Positions 29,111 to 41,775 of a stretch of DNA of 64,000 bases are shown piece by piece (the first letter of the stretch is position 1; every line of letters starts with the position of its first letter). A program made the position numbers and the translations under genes. The notes under the pieces were generated by a model. It was not told where the DNA came from, searched no databases, and saw nothing but the letters and a program-made list of their open reading frames with translations. The DNA comes from Rachycentron canadum. Its lineage: Eukaryota > Chordata > Actinopteri > Carangiformes > Rachycentridae. The stretch spans positions 16,562,219 through 16,626,218 of the forward strand of contig CM076659.1 in NCBI GenBank assembly GCA_038496675.1, given 5' to 3'.

Positions 29111-29637
29111 TGTGTGATTTGGCTGTTTTGAACTGGATCCTGTTTGGGCTCTCTGGGTGTGGGGTGTTTTGGTGTTTTGTGGTTTGGTTTAGAAGAGACA
29201 TGTTTTGGACTGGCCTAATTTACTAATGGATGTTGTGATTAGTCTCAGAGTGCTCTGGGCTCCTGTGCATATCAAGTTAGTTTAGACTAGTTAGAGTTAA
29301 ATTGGTTTTGTCTGTGTGTCACTACTTTCTTTTGCAGTGGTTAGGTTAAGTTGGTTACATTTCCTGTGTTATGGCTCAGTTGTGGTTTGTCCCCTCATTA
29401 GCTTGGATTTCTTAACTTGACTCTGGAGCTCCTGGCTTGATTTGCCTCGATGAGTCTGGTGGTATACATTGGCATGAACTGCATCAATGAGGCTGATGTA
29501 ACACTGAGCCAAAAGCTGCAACACTGCGCCTGACACTGCACTGCTGATCACATATAGAGATTCTTTGATACCAAGACAAAAACAGGCTCACATACATACT
29601 GTATGTGTATGAACACACAAACACAGGAGAGACAGAC

Positions 29638-29641
<4 letters not shown>

Positions 29642-29673
<32 letters not shown>
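29642..29673. repeat. GA microsatellite
   Basis: About 16 GA units preceded by GACA units. A poly-T run follows at about 29739-29753. Confidence 0.96.
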
Positions 29674-29679
<6 letters not shown>

Positions 29680-29920
29680 TCCATCTGAAAGCCACAGCTT
29701 TTTGAAGAAAAAGAAGAGGAAGTGGCATTTGTTTTTCTTTTTTTTTTTTTTTTGCAGCACTCATCAAAGGGGCATCACATATCATGGACAGTAATTCACA
29801 TTTTAATGAGGAGATGCGAAATAAAATTTTAAAAAAGAAAGGACCAGGGTCACGTGGTGCAATTATTTATGCAGAAAAATGCAAATAACCATCTGCCCTC
29901 ATGAAACAAACTCAATATTT

Positions 29921-29943
29921 TGTGTGTGTGTGTGTGTGTGTGT
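29921..29943. repeat. GT microsatellite
   Basis: About 11 GT units. Confidence 0.93.
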
Positions 29944-32900
29944 ATGCTGAAGGCCCGTTAATGAGGCCAAAGACAGTAAAGTCAACTTCCTTAAAATAGA
30001 GTTACACTCTCTCCCTCTCTCTCAGCCCTCACTTAACACTTATTATTTTACAGATAATACAACCTTATATGCCTTTCTTCCTGTGTCACCTATACAGTAT
30101 GAATAAGCATTGTAGCAAGCATGATTATTTCATGACAGCAGACAGTTAGGTAATGTCTTTGTCTGTAGTAGATCATATGTGTGAAGCACAGTTGACTTGT
30201 ATTCAAATAAGCTATCTAAGTAAAGATTGTCTTGTCTTTTCAAATTCTTGCATTCCTGTCCTGCTATTTGTCCCCAGTGTGCTCCTGACTTTACCAGGGC
30301 ACTTCAGCTATTATTATCTATGACAACAACAACACCGGGAGTTATAATAATAATAAATAAGAATAATAATAAACCTCCCATAAAGACACAATACAATGGA
30401 TCGCTGATGCCCCAAAACCCCTTAGTTGGGCCCCTGTAGATATCATCTACCAACAGTCTGCATGCAAGGTGTTGAAGGGATGTCTGTAAATTGTAGTATC
30501 TCCTAAATAGTCTGCATGTGAGTGGTGGGCAGATAGGAGTAATCTTCAATGGCCCTTGACAGGTTTCTTTCCTGGCCCCTACAGTGGGGATTGCCACTGA
30601 TTATGATTGTGGGGTGTGCTAAATTTACACTTGTCACTGTGTCTAGAGATTCGAGAGACACAATCTGGCAAAACAATACAATTGATGAGGGATTATAATA
30701 ATTTCAGACTTTTGTTTTTGAGTAAATATTTGAAATAGCCTTCTGGATTAACCACTTTAGCTAACTGCATAGGATATAGTTCTGGGTTATGTTTCCCAGC
30801 TTTCAACTTCTTTCAGTTCATGATTTTGGTTTTAAAGTCAGCAACAGTTTTTAACAGAGTTAAAGCCCAAACCTTTTGGATACCTTTCTATGTCCAAAAG
30901 TCACACTGCAAAGTAATTCTAGCCTGGTTTGAAGAATTCTCCAATCTCTAAATATAATAAAAATCACTTTGTATTCATATCATGGACCAACTTAAAGTTA
31001 TGATGAGTTTAATGTGTCATAGGAAACTGGAAATAAAAAGTTATTTTTCTCTTCTTCCTAAAAGATGTAGACAATATTGGAAAATTAGTGACAAGATAAA
31101 AGAAAAATCTGAGTGACCAAGCGAATCATAATGTAATCCTGACTGTTAGAAATGACGAATACACCTCAACTGCAAAAGCAAATTTGTAGGAAACTTAAAA
31201 TTTGTAGTAAATTTAAACGGAACCAGATTACATATCCATATAACATAACAAGGATATGTTGTTCATTTATGAATTTGGCAAGTCACAAATATGTTGGTCC
31301 TGAACACATCAGTAAATGTATTTTACAATGTATTTAATCCAGTTTAATACAGATAAAATTCACAGTGGCCTCAGACGCAAGATGTTTATTTTGCTACTCT
31401 TAACAAAAACCATGATCTTTTGCAAACCTCAAGCAAACAGCTTTTGTTGACTAAACCTAACCACAGACAGGACGGTAAATGAAAACCCTGGTCTCTGGTG
31501 TGACAGTTGTGTGCTTTTCCCCCCCTAGCAACCACATCCTTGCAAATTTTGCCACTGTTAATACATGTGTTTTGTGTCATGTGTTTCATTCATTCAAACA
31601 TTGTCACAAAACATAATCTAGCTTGCAATTACATTTGCTACAACACATATTTTACTGTTGGCGTTTAGTTGTACACAAATGTAATTTCTTAGAGACAGGG
31701 TTGCATAATGCATGCAGGTGACACCATACAGGTTTAATGAGCATGACAATAACATGAATCATGTGTGGTGACTTTCACAGTTACCACATTGATTTGTAGA
31801 GTCCCTGTTGAGGAGCCTCCTGCCTGACTCAGACACTTCAAACTGGTTATTCCTTCAATATGTGACTATAGAAGTATCACATATTTGTGCAATAAAATTT
31901 AAAGAAGATTAGCATGGATAATGGATGGATATGGATGAGTAAAATAAATTTGAAAAAATGTATTGATTTTATATCATATTTGTACTCTATTTAAGTCAAG
32001 GGTGTGAATATGTCTTCCAACAATGGAGGCTCACAAATCACACGGCCACAGACAACAGTCAATAGAGGAAGAGAATAGACTGGAGGTCTCTGACCACAGT
32101 ATCCTGAATATGTTTTCCTCTTGGCCCCAACAAAGCAAACGTACAGCAGACTGAGCTGTTTCTTGGACTCATAGACGTTTGTGTGGGAGAGACAGAGTTG
32201 AGAGTGAAAGGTAACAGTAAGGAAACTATGTGCACACCTGGTTCCTGCTGTGTTTTACACTGGTTATAGTGGTAGGAAGGAAAGAAGTGTTTGTTGCACT
32301 CAAACCATTGAAAACCACAAAGTGCAACCGTGTTTAAATGTGCTTTCTAATCATGACCAATGCTTTACAGTTAGTCATATTGATACATGAAATACCACAG
32401 ACTTACTTTACTTACAGTTAAATCACATTTACAATAATGACAAAACTGACATTAACGCAAAGGTCAAAATGTCCAGCTGAAGTTACAATGGTTTATCCTT
32501 TATTGGAATCAAAAACATTTTCAAATGCATTGTATAATAAAATATTAATGTTTTTTTATTACTGAAAGGAACAAAAAAGGATCTAAATTCTAAACAAACT
32601 TTATCTGATAACTTGTTGACAGTGTCTTGCATGACCTTGTGTGAACTTGTCTTACATCAAAAGGTAACCTGTGTTACAAATAAATATTAGAACTGAACAA
32701 AACACTGCATTCAGTGTCATTGCTTACCTCATCTGACATATATGGCTGGCTGTGGGGGGCCCTGGAGCCAATGTGAGTTACCTCCCTGTTGCACTGCAAC
32801 ATCTAAGGTTTCAGCATCTAGATTCTGAAACTCTTTTCAGTTAGGTCAAGTCTAGTCTAGGCTGTATGTGAGTCACAGACACAAAAATGATGATGAGTAG

Positions 32901-33470
32901 GCTTTCTAACCATTTTAGCAGTTGCATGCTATCAAAGCAGAAATTGGAGGCCTCATATGTGTAATGTAGTCATAGCAGAAATATAACACTAAATACTTCT
33001 TAAATATCAATACAATTATATATAAATATATAAGGCGTGCAGTGTGTCCATCAAGGCATCAAGGTATTTAAATATGGCCGTTGATCCTTTGCTTTAGTGA
33101 TGTTTATTCCCAAAGTTTTCAGTTGAATCGCTTCAAACCAATTACTACTTGAACCTGGTGCATTTCAGGGCACCCGAGGGTCCGACACGATGTCACTCTG
33201 GTTTGTACGATGGCTCATTGACCAATGAATAAGCAGAGATAAGCGTTCGTTAAGGTACCCAGCTCCTGCTGTGGGCTCCCATAAGATGAGGCTGCTGCAA
33301 AAACAGATAATGAGTGATAATACAGTAAAATGTCATTGTAATCATATAAAATATGTTTTCAGAGGAGATGTTGTAAAAGTAATATCAGTCATAGTTGTTG
33401 TCTGGCAATAATAGAACAGTAGATAAAGACAGGGCATTTGTACAAAGAACCTGGATAGTACTTTCTTCTC

Positions 33471-33499
33471 TAAAGATCATGTGGTGTACATGATCTTTA
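33471..33499. repeat. Perfect inverted repeat, 12-bp arms, 5-nt loop
   Basis: TAAAGATCATGT, then GGTGT, then ACATGATCTTTA. The arms are exact reverse complements. No T-run or gene context makes this a terminator. Function unknown. Confidence 0.95.
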
Positions 33500-33892
33500 C
33501 AAAGCATTCCTGTAGGTTGAAGCAGAGAATATTGTGCAATTTCTTTTCAGTTGGACTTTAACAAATGCAAATCTGCTGCATGAAAGTAAAATTAGGCTTG
33601 TTATCCTCTCACCTTAAAACCACAAAGGGTTAAAATTGTTACTTCTGTCTCTGCAGTTGAAGCAATCCACCCTGCTGGACGGCTGCTCTGACTCATACAC
33701 ACGTGTGGATGTGAGTGTGTGTATGTGCTTGCATGCTGGAGCCATTTGTGCGCATGACCAAGTGTGTGTGTGTGTGTGTGTTAATGAGTTGCGCGTACGA
33801 GTGTCTGTGTGGAAGACGTATAATTATCTGAGCATGTGTTTGTGCCAAGCTGTGGAAGGCACAGTACTTTCCGTGTCCTGCAGATGAGCGAC

Positions 33893-33893
<1 letters not shown>

Positions 33894-33944
<51 letters not shown>
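33894..33944. repeat. CG then CA alternating purine-pyrimidine tract
   Basis: GCGCGCGCG passes directly into about 21 CA units, the type of sequence that favours Z-DNA. A shorter GT tract lies at 33763-33780. Confidence 0.95.
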
Positions 33945-33946
<2 letters not shown>

Positions 33947-34582
33947 AACAGCACAAGGAGAAGAAAATAACAAAAGAAAGTTTGCCTCAGACAGTTACTA
34001 AAATAAAAAAAATCTGTTCTCATTTCACCTGCATTGACCTACGATGAACTAAGATGTCGGGGATGGACAAACACGTCTAAGGATACAAGTCCTCAGACTG
34101 TGCACTTACAGGATGGGGTCACATTTTTTCTTATTAACGCAATACACTAATTAGCATGAGACTTCACTGTGTTGTATTTACAGTTTGTTTAATGTTGGCT
34201 TCAGTATTATCTCCTACTCTCTGTGCTCAGTAAAGATGATCAGTCATAGGTCAGTACTGATGGCTCTCTTCTACAAAAAGTAGCTAAGGTTTGTACAAAA
34301 CATCGCTAGATTTATTGCTATAAGTGCTTTAAAAAAAAAGAGGAGAAATTTCGAATGGGTCTGAAAACTGTTGTTGATCCGCTGATGATCTTATAGAAAA
34401 TTTTCACACCAGATGCTATTTTAAAAGGAAAAAGTACTGATAGGAGAAGTTGTACCCTCAATTGACCGATAGTGTAGCTCAATCGCTCACTCACTCACTC
34501 TACAAGTGAATATCAACAATATCTCAGTTGACAGTTGATCAGGTGTATGAAAAAAATCCTTCATGCACTTTAATATAAAAAG

Positions 34583-34588
34583 ATGAAA
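34583..34588 (-). terminator. Candidate distal poly(A) signal (AATAAA)
   Basis: The minus strand reads CTGTAAATAAAGC, with a second variant signal (ATTAAA) about 16 bases further on and a T-rich tract (GGATTTTTTTC) about 30-40 bases downstream. That is the layout of a vertebrate cleavage and polyadenylation site. Confidence 0.4.
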
Positions 34589-34805
34589 ATGCTTTATTTA
34601 CAGCCAGTACAATTAAAATATTTTCAGTGTAAAATAATAGTATAAACAAAAAAATGCTACAGTTGAACTGGGTCATTTGAAACAGGTTTATACAGATGCG
34701 TTTCTGTACAGCAAAGCACAACACACCAGTGTTTTTGGGCCCCCTATACTTTATATGATTGAACATTTTAACAAATCCAATGCAAAAATCAAGAAGTATA
34801 AATGT

Positions 34806-35063
34806 TCACTTTCCTGTTAATAGATCATAGACTTTGAATGATTTCATTAATCCTATCACAATAAACAAAAAAACAAATACAAATTTGCAGCATAGTTTGT
34901 CAAAGCGGCTCCAGCAGAGTTGATGTGAGCTAGTAAAACCCTGAATGTCACTGTTTTCTGTACTGTGACACCTACAAAAGTTAGATGGTGAATCAACACA
35001 TAACCAGGTTTCCATATCAGTTTCAGAAGGTGGCAATTCATCTTTCGGTTTCCTCCCTGCCAT
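34806..35063 (-). CDS. Unrecognised 85-codon open frame in the presumed bcl2l11 3' UTR
   Basis: The frame starts MAGRKPKDELPPSETD and has a hydrophobic stretch near its end (FVFVFLFIVIGL). The ATG has G at +4 but no other support. I recognise no family. Length and composition are compatible with chance in UTR sequence. It could also be an exon of a separate small gene on the same strand. Treated as unlikely to be coding. Confidence 0.12.
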   Translation of the reverse strand: MAGRKPKDELPPSETDMETWLCVDSPSNFCRCHSTENSDIQGFTSSHQLCWSRFDKLCCKFVFVFLFIVIGLMKSFKVYDLLTGK

Positions 35064-35669
35064 GCTCTCCTCTCACACTCCAGCTGTAATACAGTACTTC
35101 AAAATGAGGTCTACGGTTTCACATGGCACAACACAAATCAACAACACACAGTCACAGCGCTCTCAGTGTTACAGCGGAGGGAAAAATAAAATGAGTAAAT
35201 TAATGCACAGGAGGACAAGCAAGAGACCTTTGCATCTACACAAGAATTTTAAAACGGACACTAATCTGATATGTTTCATTTTATTTTACACATTTCTCTA
35301 CCTGGAAAAGACAAGGTGTAAACACAACTAAAAACAGAAAGTAGTGTGACGCAGTGGGGTGAAAATTCCATGTGGATGTAACAACAAGAAGTTTTAAACT
35401 TCAGTGACCAAAGAATTAAATTTGGACAAATGTAGTTTTACCCAGGGGCCTTTGAATGTGTTGTGGGGCTGGGGCACATTGGTAAAATGTGTAGAAACGT
35501 GTTAAGATTCACATTTAAAATCTTGATATTAAATGAATTGCAGATATTATATCAATAAATATCTTCTAAAAACAGCCAACAGTTATAGACAGACAATGGG
35601 CCCCTGGTCCCAGGCATGTAAAAGATCACCCACTCCTGTATTAGAGCAAGACCCATAGACACAAAGCAG

Positions 35670-35735
35670 CACTTAAGGTCATTTTACATCTCTTTGGACA
35701 TTTTGTGTGTCTTTGTATTTAGTTTAACTTTCTGA
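35670..35735. repeat. Possible simple dispersed repeat ('gtcattttacatctctttgga...')
   Basis: It resembles the fish intronic minisatellite-like unit 'gtcattttgcatctctttgtg', here in about two imperfect units. Weak. Confidence 0.25.
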
Positions 35736-38198
35736 CAAGAAATGTCAACTACAACTACAGATTCTGGCCTTGCCCCTGGGTTGATACATTGGTGCTGTTG
35801 TCTGTGTGTGTACCTAGAGGTCTAATCTATTGTTTACCATCAGTAACTTCATGATTTTAGTCCTTTTCCCATCAGAAGTGGATCAGTGCAAGGGGTTTCT
35901 ACATTGTACAAAAGTGGGTCTTTCTGTCGACGTTATCCAGAGATAATTTATGTTGTCACCATCTACATTATGCGTGCAATAACAAGCTTCGGTAGCAAAC
36001 AGCTTGAAACTCATCTATATCCTCAATGGAGGAAGTTAGAAAATGAAACTCTGAGGCCAAACAGCTGATTGAACCATCAAAACATGTGATTTCACAGGTT
36101 ACAGAGTTGCTGGAATGCGAGTTTAGGAATGATGGAAACCAGGATCACACTTAATCTGTGATGAATGGGTGTTGACAGAATAGTGGAGACACCCGAGAGT
36201 GACTCAAACATACTCAGATGAATTTGGTTATTGATTGTGTTACAACAAACTTCTGTTGTTCTCATTTTCTGGTTCTGTTTGAGTAACTTCACAGGGAGCA
36301 AAACTAATTTGTTTTAGACAATTAAATCCAGCACGTGACACAAATAACAACACAATATCTGCAATGCTGCTGGCAGACAAGCGTGACTCCTTAAAATGAA
36401 CTTATTCTGTCAGTCAAACCTCTTTAAAAGGTCTTTAAAACGTTTCTGATTGCTCTTGCCACACATGAAACAACAAATTTTCATTTCCATTTTTACTCCA
36501 GTCAGACTGAAGCAGACACTTGCTGCAGCTGATTTTTGAGATATAATGGTACAACATACAGCATAGCACATAGAGTTTGTTACTGTCACTTGTGCTGTTC
36601 ACAACACAGAAAACAATAGTTTTGCACAAATATCTTTGGTCAACACAATGTATACCTGGATAGTTGAAATACAGTATTTGATGTAGCTCAATGGGCAGAA
36701 AAATAGCACACCCACACCTAGTCTGGGTTGTGGGTGTCCCTGTTCGAGACATTAATGCAGTGTCAAACACAATGTTTTGGTTTTACAAGACAGACGGCTG
36801 ATGGCCACTGATGAAGAATAGCTGGTTGGTTTGGCAAATGCACATCTGGTCAACTTCCCCCATCTAGGACAATGAACAATGCAGTCAACCCAACATGCAT
36901 GCAGTCTTGGTAATATAAGGTGCATGGGTCAATTTTTTTTTTTTTTTTAATATTTTTTTTTTTACCTAATTCTTATTCAACACTGTATCTTCAAACACCT
37001 ACAATTTTACAATTGTCTTAAGACGCTGATAGATTTTACACTGTTCCCTCCAGGTATTTCCTATTTTTTTGCATATGGTTTTCACCCTTATCATTGCTCT
37101 GGGTAGAGTTTTAATCAACTGTAACTGCTGACATGCATTAAGTTATCAGAAGACCAAATACATATAAAAAACAATGGCCAGAACGTGTCACCACTGTTTG
37201 CTGTTAATGTTATTAAACCACTCAGTAACAAGAACCCTCTTTGACTCTGCACTATTCAGTGTTTGGTTTCTGTCCAGAAATCTCTCTCTCAGAGTGTTTA
37301 ATGACCTGGCAGGCGTGAGGAGACTTTGGCTGGGTCTGAATCACTACACTAATAAACGGATAGCATGACCTTGTCAACAAACCAGTACATGTCAGCTACA
37401 TTCAGTCTGGCTGCTAGTGGTAAACCCAGAGGCTGAGACAGAGCAGTGGAAGACAGGACTATTTGATCACCTACTACAGAAAAACACTTTGGATGTTGAA
37501 AAAATGTTGAACTAATGTTTGTACATGCTTTTTGCATGTAGAATGTGAGTAAACCTGGCAGCAAATGACACTGTTTGAATGACATGATTTAAGTATTCAT
37601 TTTGTTCATTGTCTTGTTCTTTTGAGTTTCACTCCACAAACTGAGCAACTTCAATTCTCAATCTCTTAATTTTCCACATACACAGGAAGTATTTGATGAT
37701 TCTGAAATTCTTGGAAATCTTTCAAGCTACACTTTAGTGTGTGGGGGGTTATCATGTGCCTAGTGGATGTAGTGGTTACAGTAACACAGGCTTTTCTGTG
37801 TAAAGGAATGATGGTATCAGTCAGTCGAATGTTGGCACAGTATCAATTACCTAGTATCAAGTGGTTGTTTTGTTTAAAACAATGCAGAGGGTAAAATATG
37901 TCTGGACAGGTTCAGTTCACACATAAACAGATCATCTGTCTGTTGTGTATCAATTTCTATTAAACAGGTTGTGAAGTACATGGATAAAATAACATGGATA
38001 AAATAAAATAAAATTTTGCAATTTTCCAAGAATTGGCATATACTTAAAGTACCTCTGAAGGAACAATAATCTGGATGACAGATGAGTACATTTTAGAAGA
38101 AGCAGGAACTGGTGTAGCTCAAACTTGATGCAGGTACTAAGATATGAGACAAAACTAATGGGGATTTTAATACAGCGTGAAAATACATTTGAACAGAA

Positions 38199-38204
38199 TT
38201 TATT
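38199..38204 (-). terminator. Candidate proximal poly(A) signal (AATAAA)
   Basis: A minus-strand AATAAA about 1 kb after the bcl2l11 stop. It would give a short 3' UTR isoform. Alternative polyadenylation is possible, but the sequence alone cannot decide. Confidence 0.25.
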
Positions 38205-39186
38205 GCTAGGGAAAATTGGGTAGTTTTAATATTGTATGTGCTGATCGGTCTCGATTTACCACTGGAATCATATGAAATCCCAAAGCTTTGCTTTTGCAAG
38301 AAGAGATCTGCCTTTCCTGATATTTGGTCTGATCAGCTGAGCTGATGATAATGATCATCACTCAGACTATTTCTGTTTTCTACAAACCAAATGCTGGAAA
38401 TTGTCAACTGCGTGAATACTGTCTTAAACAGGCAGTTTAGGACCACTGCAAATATCCACCTCCCCTCTCCCTGGGATCTTAATCTAGGCCCCATGGGGCT
38501 TCAGTTGTAACCGTCTGTTTATATGTGTAATTTAGCACAGGACATGAAACTTGTGGCTGAAGATGCTGATGTACAGTCGTATGTACATGTGATAAAAACG
38601 TTCACTTTGGTCCAGCTGTTTCCCAAACATGTTATGAGTCTGTTGCATGCTGGATCCTCATGTGACAGGCGCGTAAGGTCATTTTTCCCTGCCTGAGACT
38701 GACAGAGGGAAAAGATTGGGGTAAATTTTGTTGACATGACCCACGTAATTTTACAACCCAGGGTCTGCAGAGTTGATCATCCAGGGAACACATACATTCT
38801 GTACAATTAAGAACATGTTAAAAGAAGCTAAAAAAGAAGTAAAAAGGAAACGGTATAAGGCACACTTGAATTTCCAAAGGTGTCTTTTTGCAGAGAGGCA
38901 TATTTAGGTGACACGACTGCCTCTGTGTTGGAAAGGAGTGCAAAATCCCTGCTCTTTGGTAGCATTGCGAAGGCTCAGAGGCCGTGAAACAAAAACACAG
39001 GTGCAAAAACAAAAATACAAGCATTTTAGAGTTTGTTAAAGGTGTTAACACATCAAAATTAAGAGTCTTCTTCGTCAATTGCAAAACAGAATAATGAAAA
39101 ATAAAATGTAGGTCCCCCCCGAAAACAAAAAGTAGATTCAACATGTATTGAAGAAAAATGCTACGTCTGCTGGGTTTTTCCAGAGG

Positions 39187-39345
39187 CTAAGCCTCAGACT
39201 GGGTGTTCGTACTGTCTTGCAAGAGGATTAGCCGTCCAATCACGAGGAGCAGGAGGCCCATGCACAACAGCACAACAGGTTCCTGGTGGATGTGCGGTAG
39301 CTGGTTTGGATGGATCACAACACGTCTATGTCTGCCGGGCGCCCC
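39187..39345 (-). CDS. bcl2l11: bcl2l11 coding exon 4: C-terminal membrane anchor and stop
   Basis: This 159-nt terminal coding exon encodes 52 residues and TAG (39189-39187). It opens with a basic stretch (GAPGRHRRVV), followed by HPNQLPHIHQEP. Then comes a hydrophobic segment of about 19 residues (VVLLCMGLLLLVIGRLILL) and a short polar tail, DSTNTQSEA. In Bim this exon supplies the tail anchor that places the protein in the mitochondrial outer membrane. The acceptor is a clean pyrimidine tract ending TTTTTGCAG (AG at 39347-39346), phase 0, matching the exon 3 donor. The anchor resembles the mammalian one in kind but not closely in sequence. The polar tail extends past the hydrophobic segment. 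Assignment rests on position, phase and the anchor. Confidence 0.88.
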   Translation of the reverse strand, partial: GAPGRHRRVVIHPNQLPHIHQEPVVLLCMGLLLLVIGRLILLQDSTNTQSEA

Positions 39346-41718
39346 CTGCAAAAAGGAAAAGGAAACAGAGGATGTTACAGTGTTAATAAGAGAAATGAAC
39401 AGCATGGTCTTACATAACTAAGTAAAACATCCTTCTCTCAACCAGGAAAAGACTAGATAGGGCCATCCTTAGAAAAAATAGTCGGACACAGTAATAGTCC
39501 AACAGTAAGGATGATGATGTCAGTAGAGGTTGACGGGTAAAGACTTTAATTTACGTTACTTCATTTTACAGTGACACCAACTGCAGATTTAACATACTGA
39601 AAAGCAAAATTCACTAATTTACTCTTGTTCAAATAAAGAATTTTCATTAGCTTTTGCATAGTGTTTTCATTTAACAAAATGTTGAGTGTGTTGTGATATA
39701 CATCAAATGTTCAAGCACTACAGAGAGATCGAAAATCAAAGCAACAGACACACACATACTATGTGTTTACATCCACAGGAAGCAGGTAAGTACAGAGTCG
39801 AACCTCCTCCCACAACTTTCTTTACTCTCTGCGTCTCCAGGTGCGACTTCTTTACGTCAGTGTGTTTGAATGCATATCTGCAATTTGGTGTGTTTATGTG
39901 TGAGTGTGTTGTGTTCTCCTACAGGATGAATTTGTCTGAGAACTTTTGAATTTTACTTTAATTACACAACCAGAGTGTTACAGCATCCATCTATTAAGAA
40001 AGACAATGTTGATATGATATTGTCCACTTTCAAAGATGGTCACTGCAACGGGCTCAACCCTGACAGCAACTGTCATTGTTTTGAGATGGCAAGAAAAAGT
40101 GTGAACCCTTGTTATGAATTAAATGGTTTTCTGCATTAATTGGATTTGATGTTCATCTCAGTCACAAGTACAGAGAAACACAACGTTCTTAAGCTGTTAA
40201 AGAACTGGCATCTTTTGTGTCTTTAAATGGGGCAAAACTAAACATTCACAGTGCTTGTGGAAAAAGTAAGTGAACCCTTGGATTTAATAAGGGATGGACC
40301 CCCTTTTGACATTGTCCTGAAAGATGCATTGACAAACATAGGAAACAATTTCTTCTTTGATGATGGCGAGCTATCTAGTCCCAAAGCAAAGCAAAGCCAA
40401 ATTCATGAGACTCATCCCACTCAACTCTACCTTTGGGATGACGATCTTCCCAAACAGTTTGACCTTTAATTAGTCCACAAAACATCTGATCAGTGCTCTC
40501 CATGACAAATAAACTGAGCTTTATGTGTAAAAATGGTGTAATATAACTCTGCACACTCTCTCTGATGGGAGGCCTAGTCAAAACCAATGGCCACAAAGGC
40601 CTGTGGCAGGTCAAGCTAAGTCTGATTTGCTTGAGGTCTTGTTAGGAACCTCTAACAAAGTTATCAAATCCTGGCTAAACCATGCAGTCCAGTCCTCACA
40701 CATTTAGTCCAATAAAACATTTCATCATCTCAAAGTACAGAATTGAATTAATTACCTGCTGTAGTTCTGGTTTGGACTCTAATAATTCATTGACATTGTG
40801 GTGCTCAGCTGTCTTTCCTGTCTCTTGCTATTTACAACACTGATACATTCATTCCAAAACATTTGGCACGTTGCTGACTCAAACAGGTGTTCTCTTTTCT
40901 TTTCTGCTCTCAGTCCCTGCAGTTGACTGCCCTGTGCCTTGGCTCCTGTCCATTACTGCAGCACTAGCAGCTTCTGCCCCATTGACAGTGGAGAAAGCAC
41001 ATTTCCCCTGGGTAGTGGCACACTGGGAAACAGCCCCAAAATAAACACATCATGATTCCTGTTGCTGAGAAAAAGTGGAAAGGTGGGTGGAGATCTGCAC
41101 AATGAATGAAAAACGTATCTGGTAACTCCTCTTACACCAACAAACACCTTCAATAATAGTTGGGGAAACTTCAACTCTGACAAAATATGCTGCTGATATT
41201 TTGAGGCAATGTTACTAAATATATATCATATCAGCTCCATTTCAAATCTATGTTGGGAACAAAATATGGGATTCACTAACAACTCTTCTCACTAAATTAA
41301 TGAACTAGTTGTAAAAGAACAAAAATAGCTCTAACTGGCTGAGAGCAGAAGGCTGTGGCTGAACTATGTAGCTCTCAGCTGAGAAATCTTGGAGTTGTGT
41401 TAATCCTTTAAAAAGTCCATCCTCGGCTGCTGTTTGCTCTAATAAATAAAACTTCAAATAGAAAACTGAACACTGACTGAAGAATTTTCAAGAATAACTA
41501 AGACATTTACTAGTGCAGGAATCAGTGTTTCCACTGGAAGATGGATGTCCTGTTTTGGCATGAAGCCCTGCAAGTACAGCCCAACCGGATGGACTGTGCA
41601 ACCCCATCCAGACATCGACTGGCACAGAGAAAGCCTTTTGCCCCACGGTGAGACTGAAAAACAGGATCTTTACGGATGAAAGAGAGAGAGGGCGAGACAG
41701 ACAGACAGACAGACAGAC

Positions 41719-41775
<57 letters not shown>

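Larger units (their letters stand above)
24831..34559. other. Intergenic sequence between repeats and the bcl2l11 3' end
   Basis: No coding exon recognised. It holds TA, GA and GT tracts, a dispersed repeat at about 28735-29110, a 12-bp-stem hairpin at 33471-33499 and a CG/CA tract at 33894-33944. Confidence 0.55.
34560..39186 (-). other. bcl2l11: Presumed bcl2l11 3' UTR
   Basis: Sequence after the TAG has no competing gene. It contains several minus-strand AATAAA signals: 38204-38199, one near 35280, and 34588-34583. The distal one is followed by a T-rich stretch. Mammalian BIM has a 3' UTR of several kilobases, so a 4.6-kb 3' UTR is plausible. An earlier end near 38.2 kb is also possible. 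The stretch includes a poly-T run at about 36931-36962 and a possible dispersed repeat at about 35.67 kb. Confidence 0.4.

Noticed and set aside
33657..33709. Plus-strand exon-like piece after TCTGTCTCTGCAG, ending at GTGAGT
   Set aside because: The donor is part of a GT-rich tract, the 53-nt frame resembles no known peptide, and no partner exon is seen.
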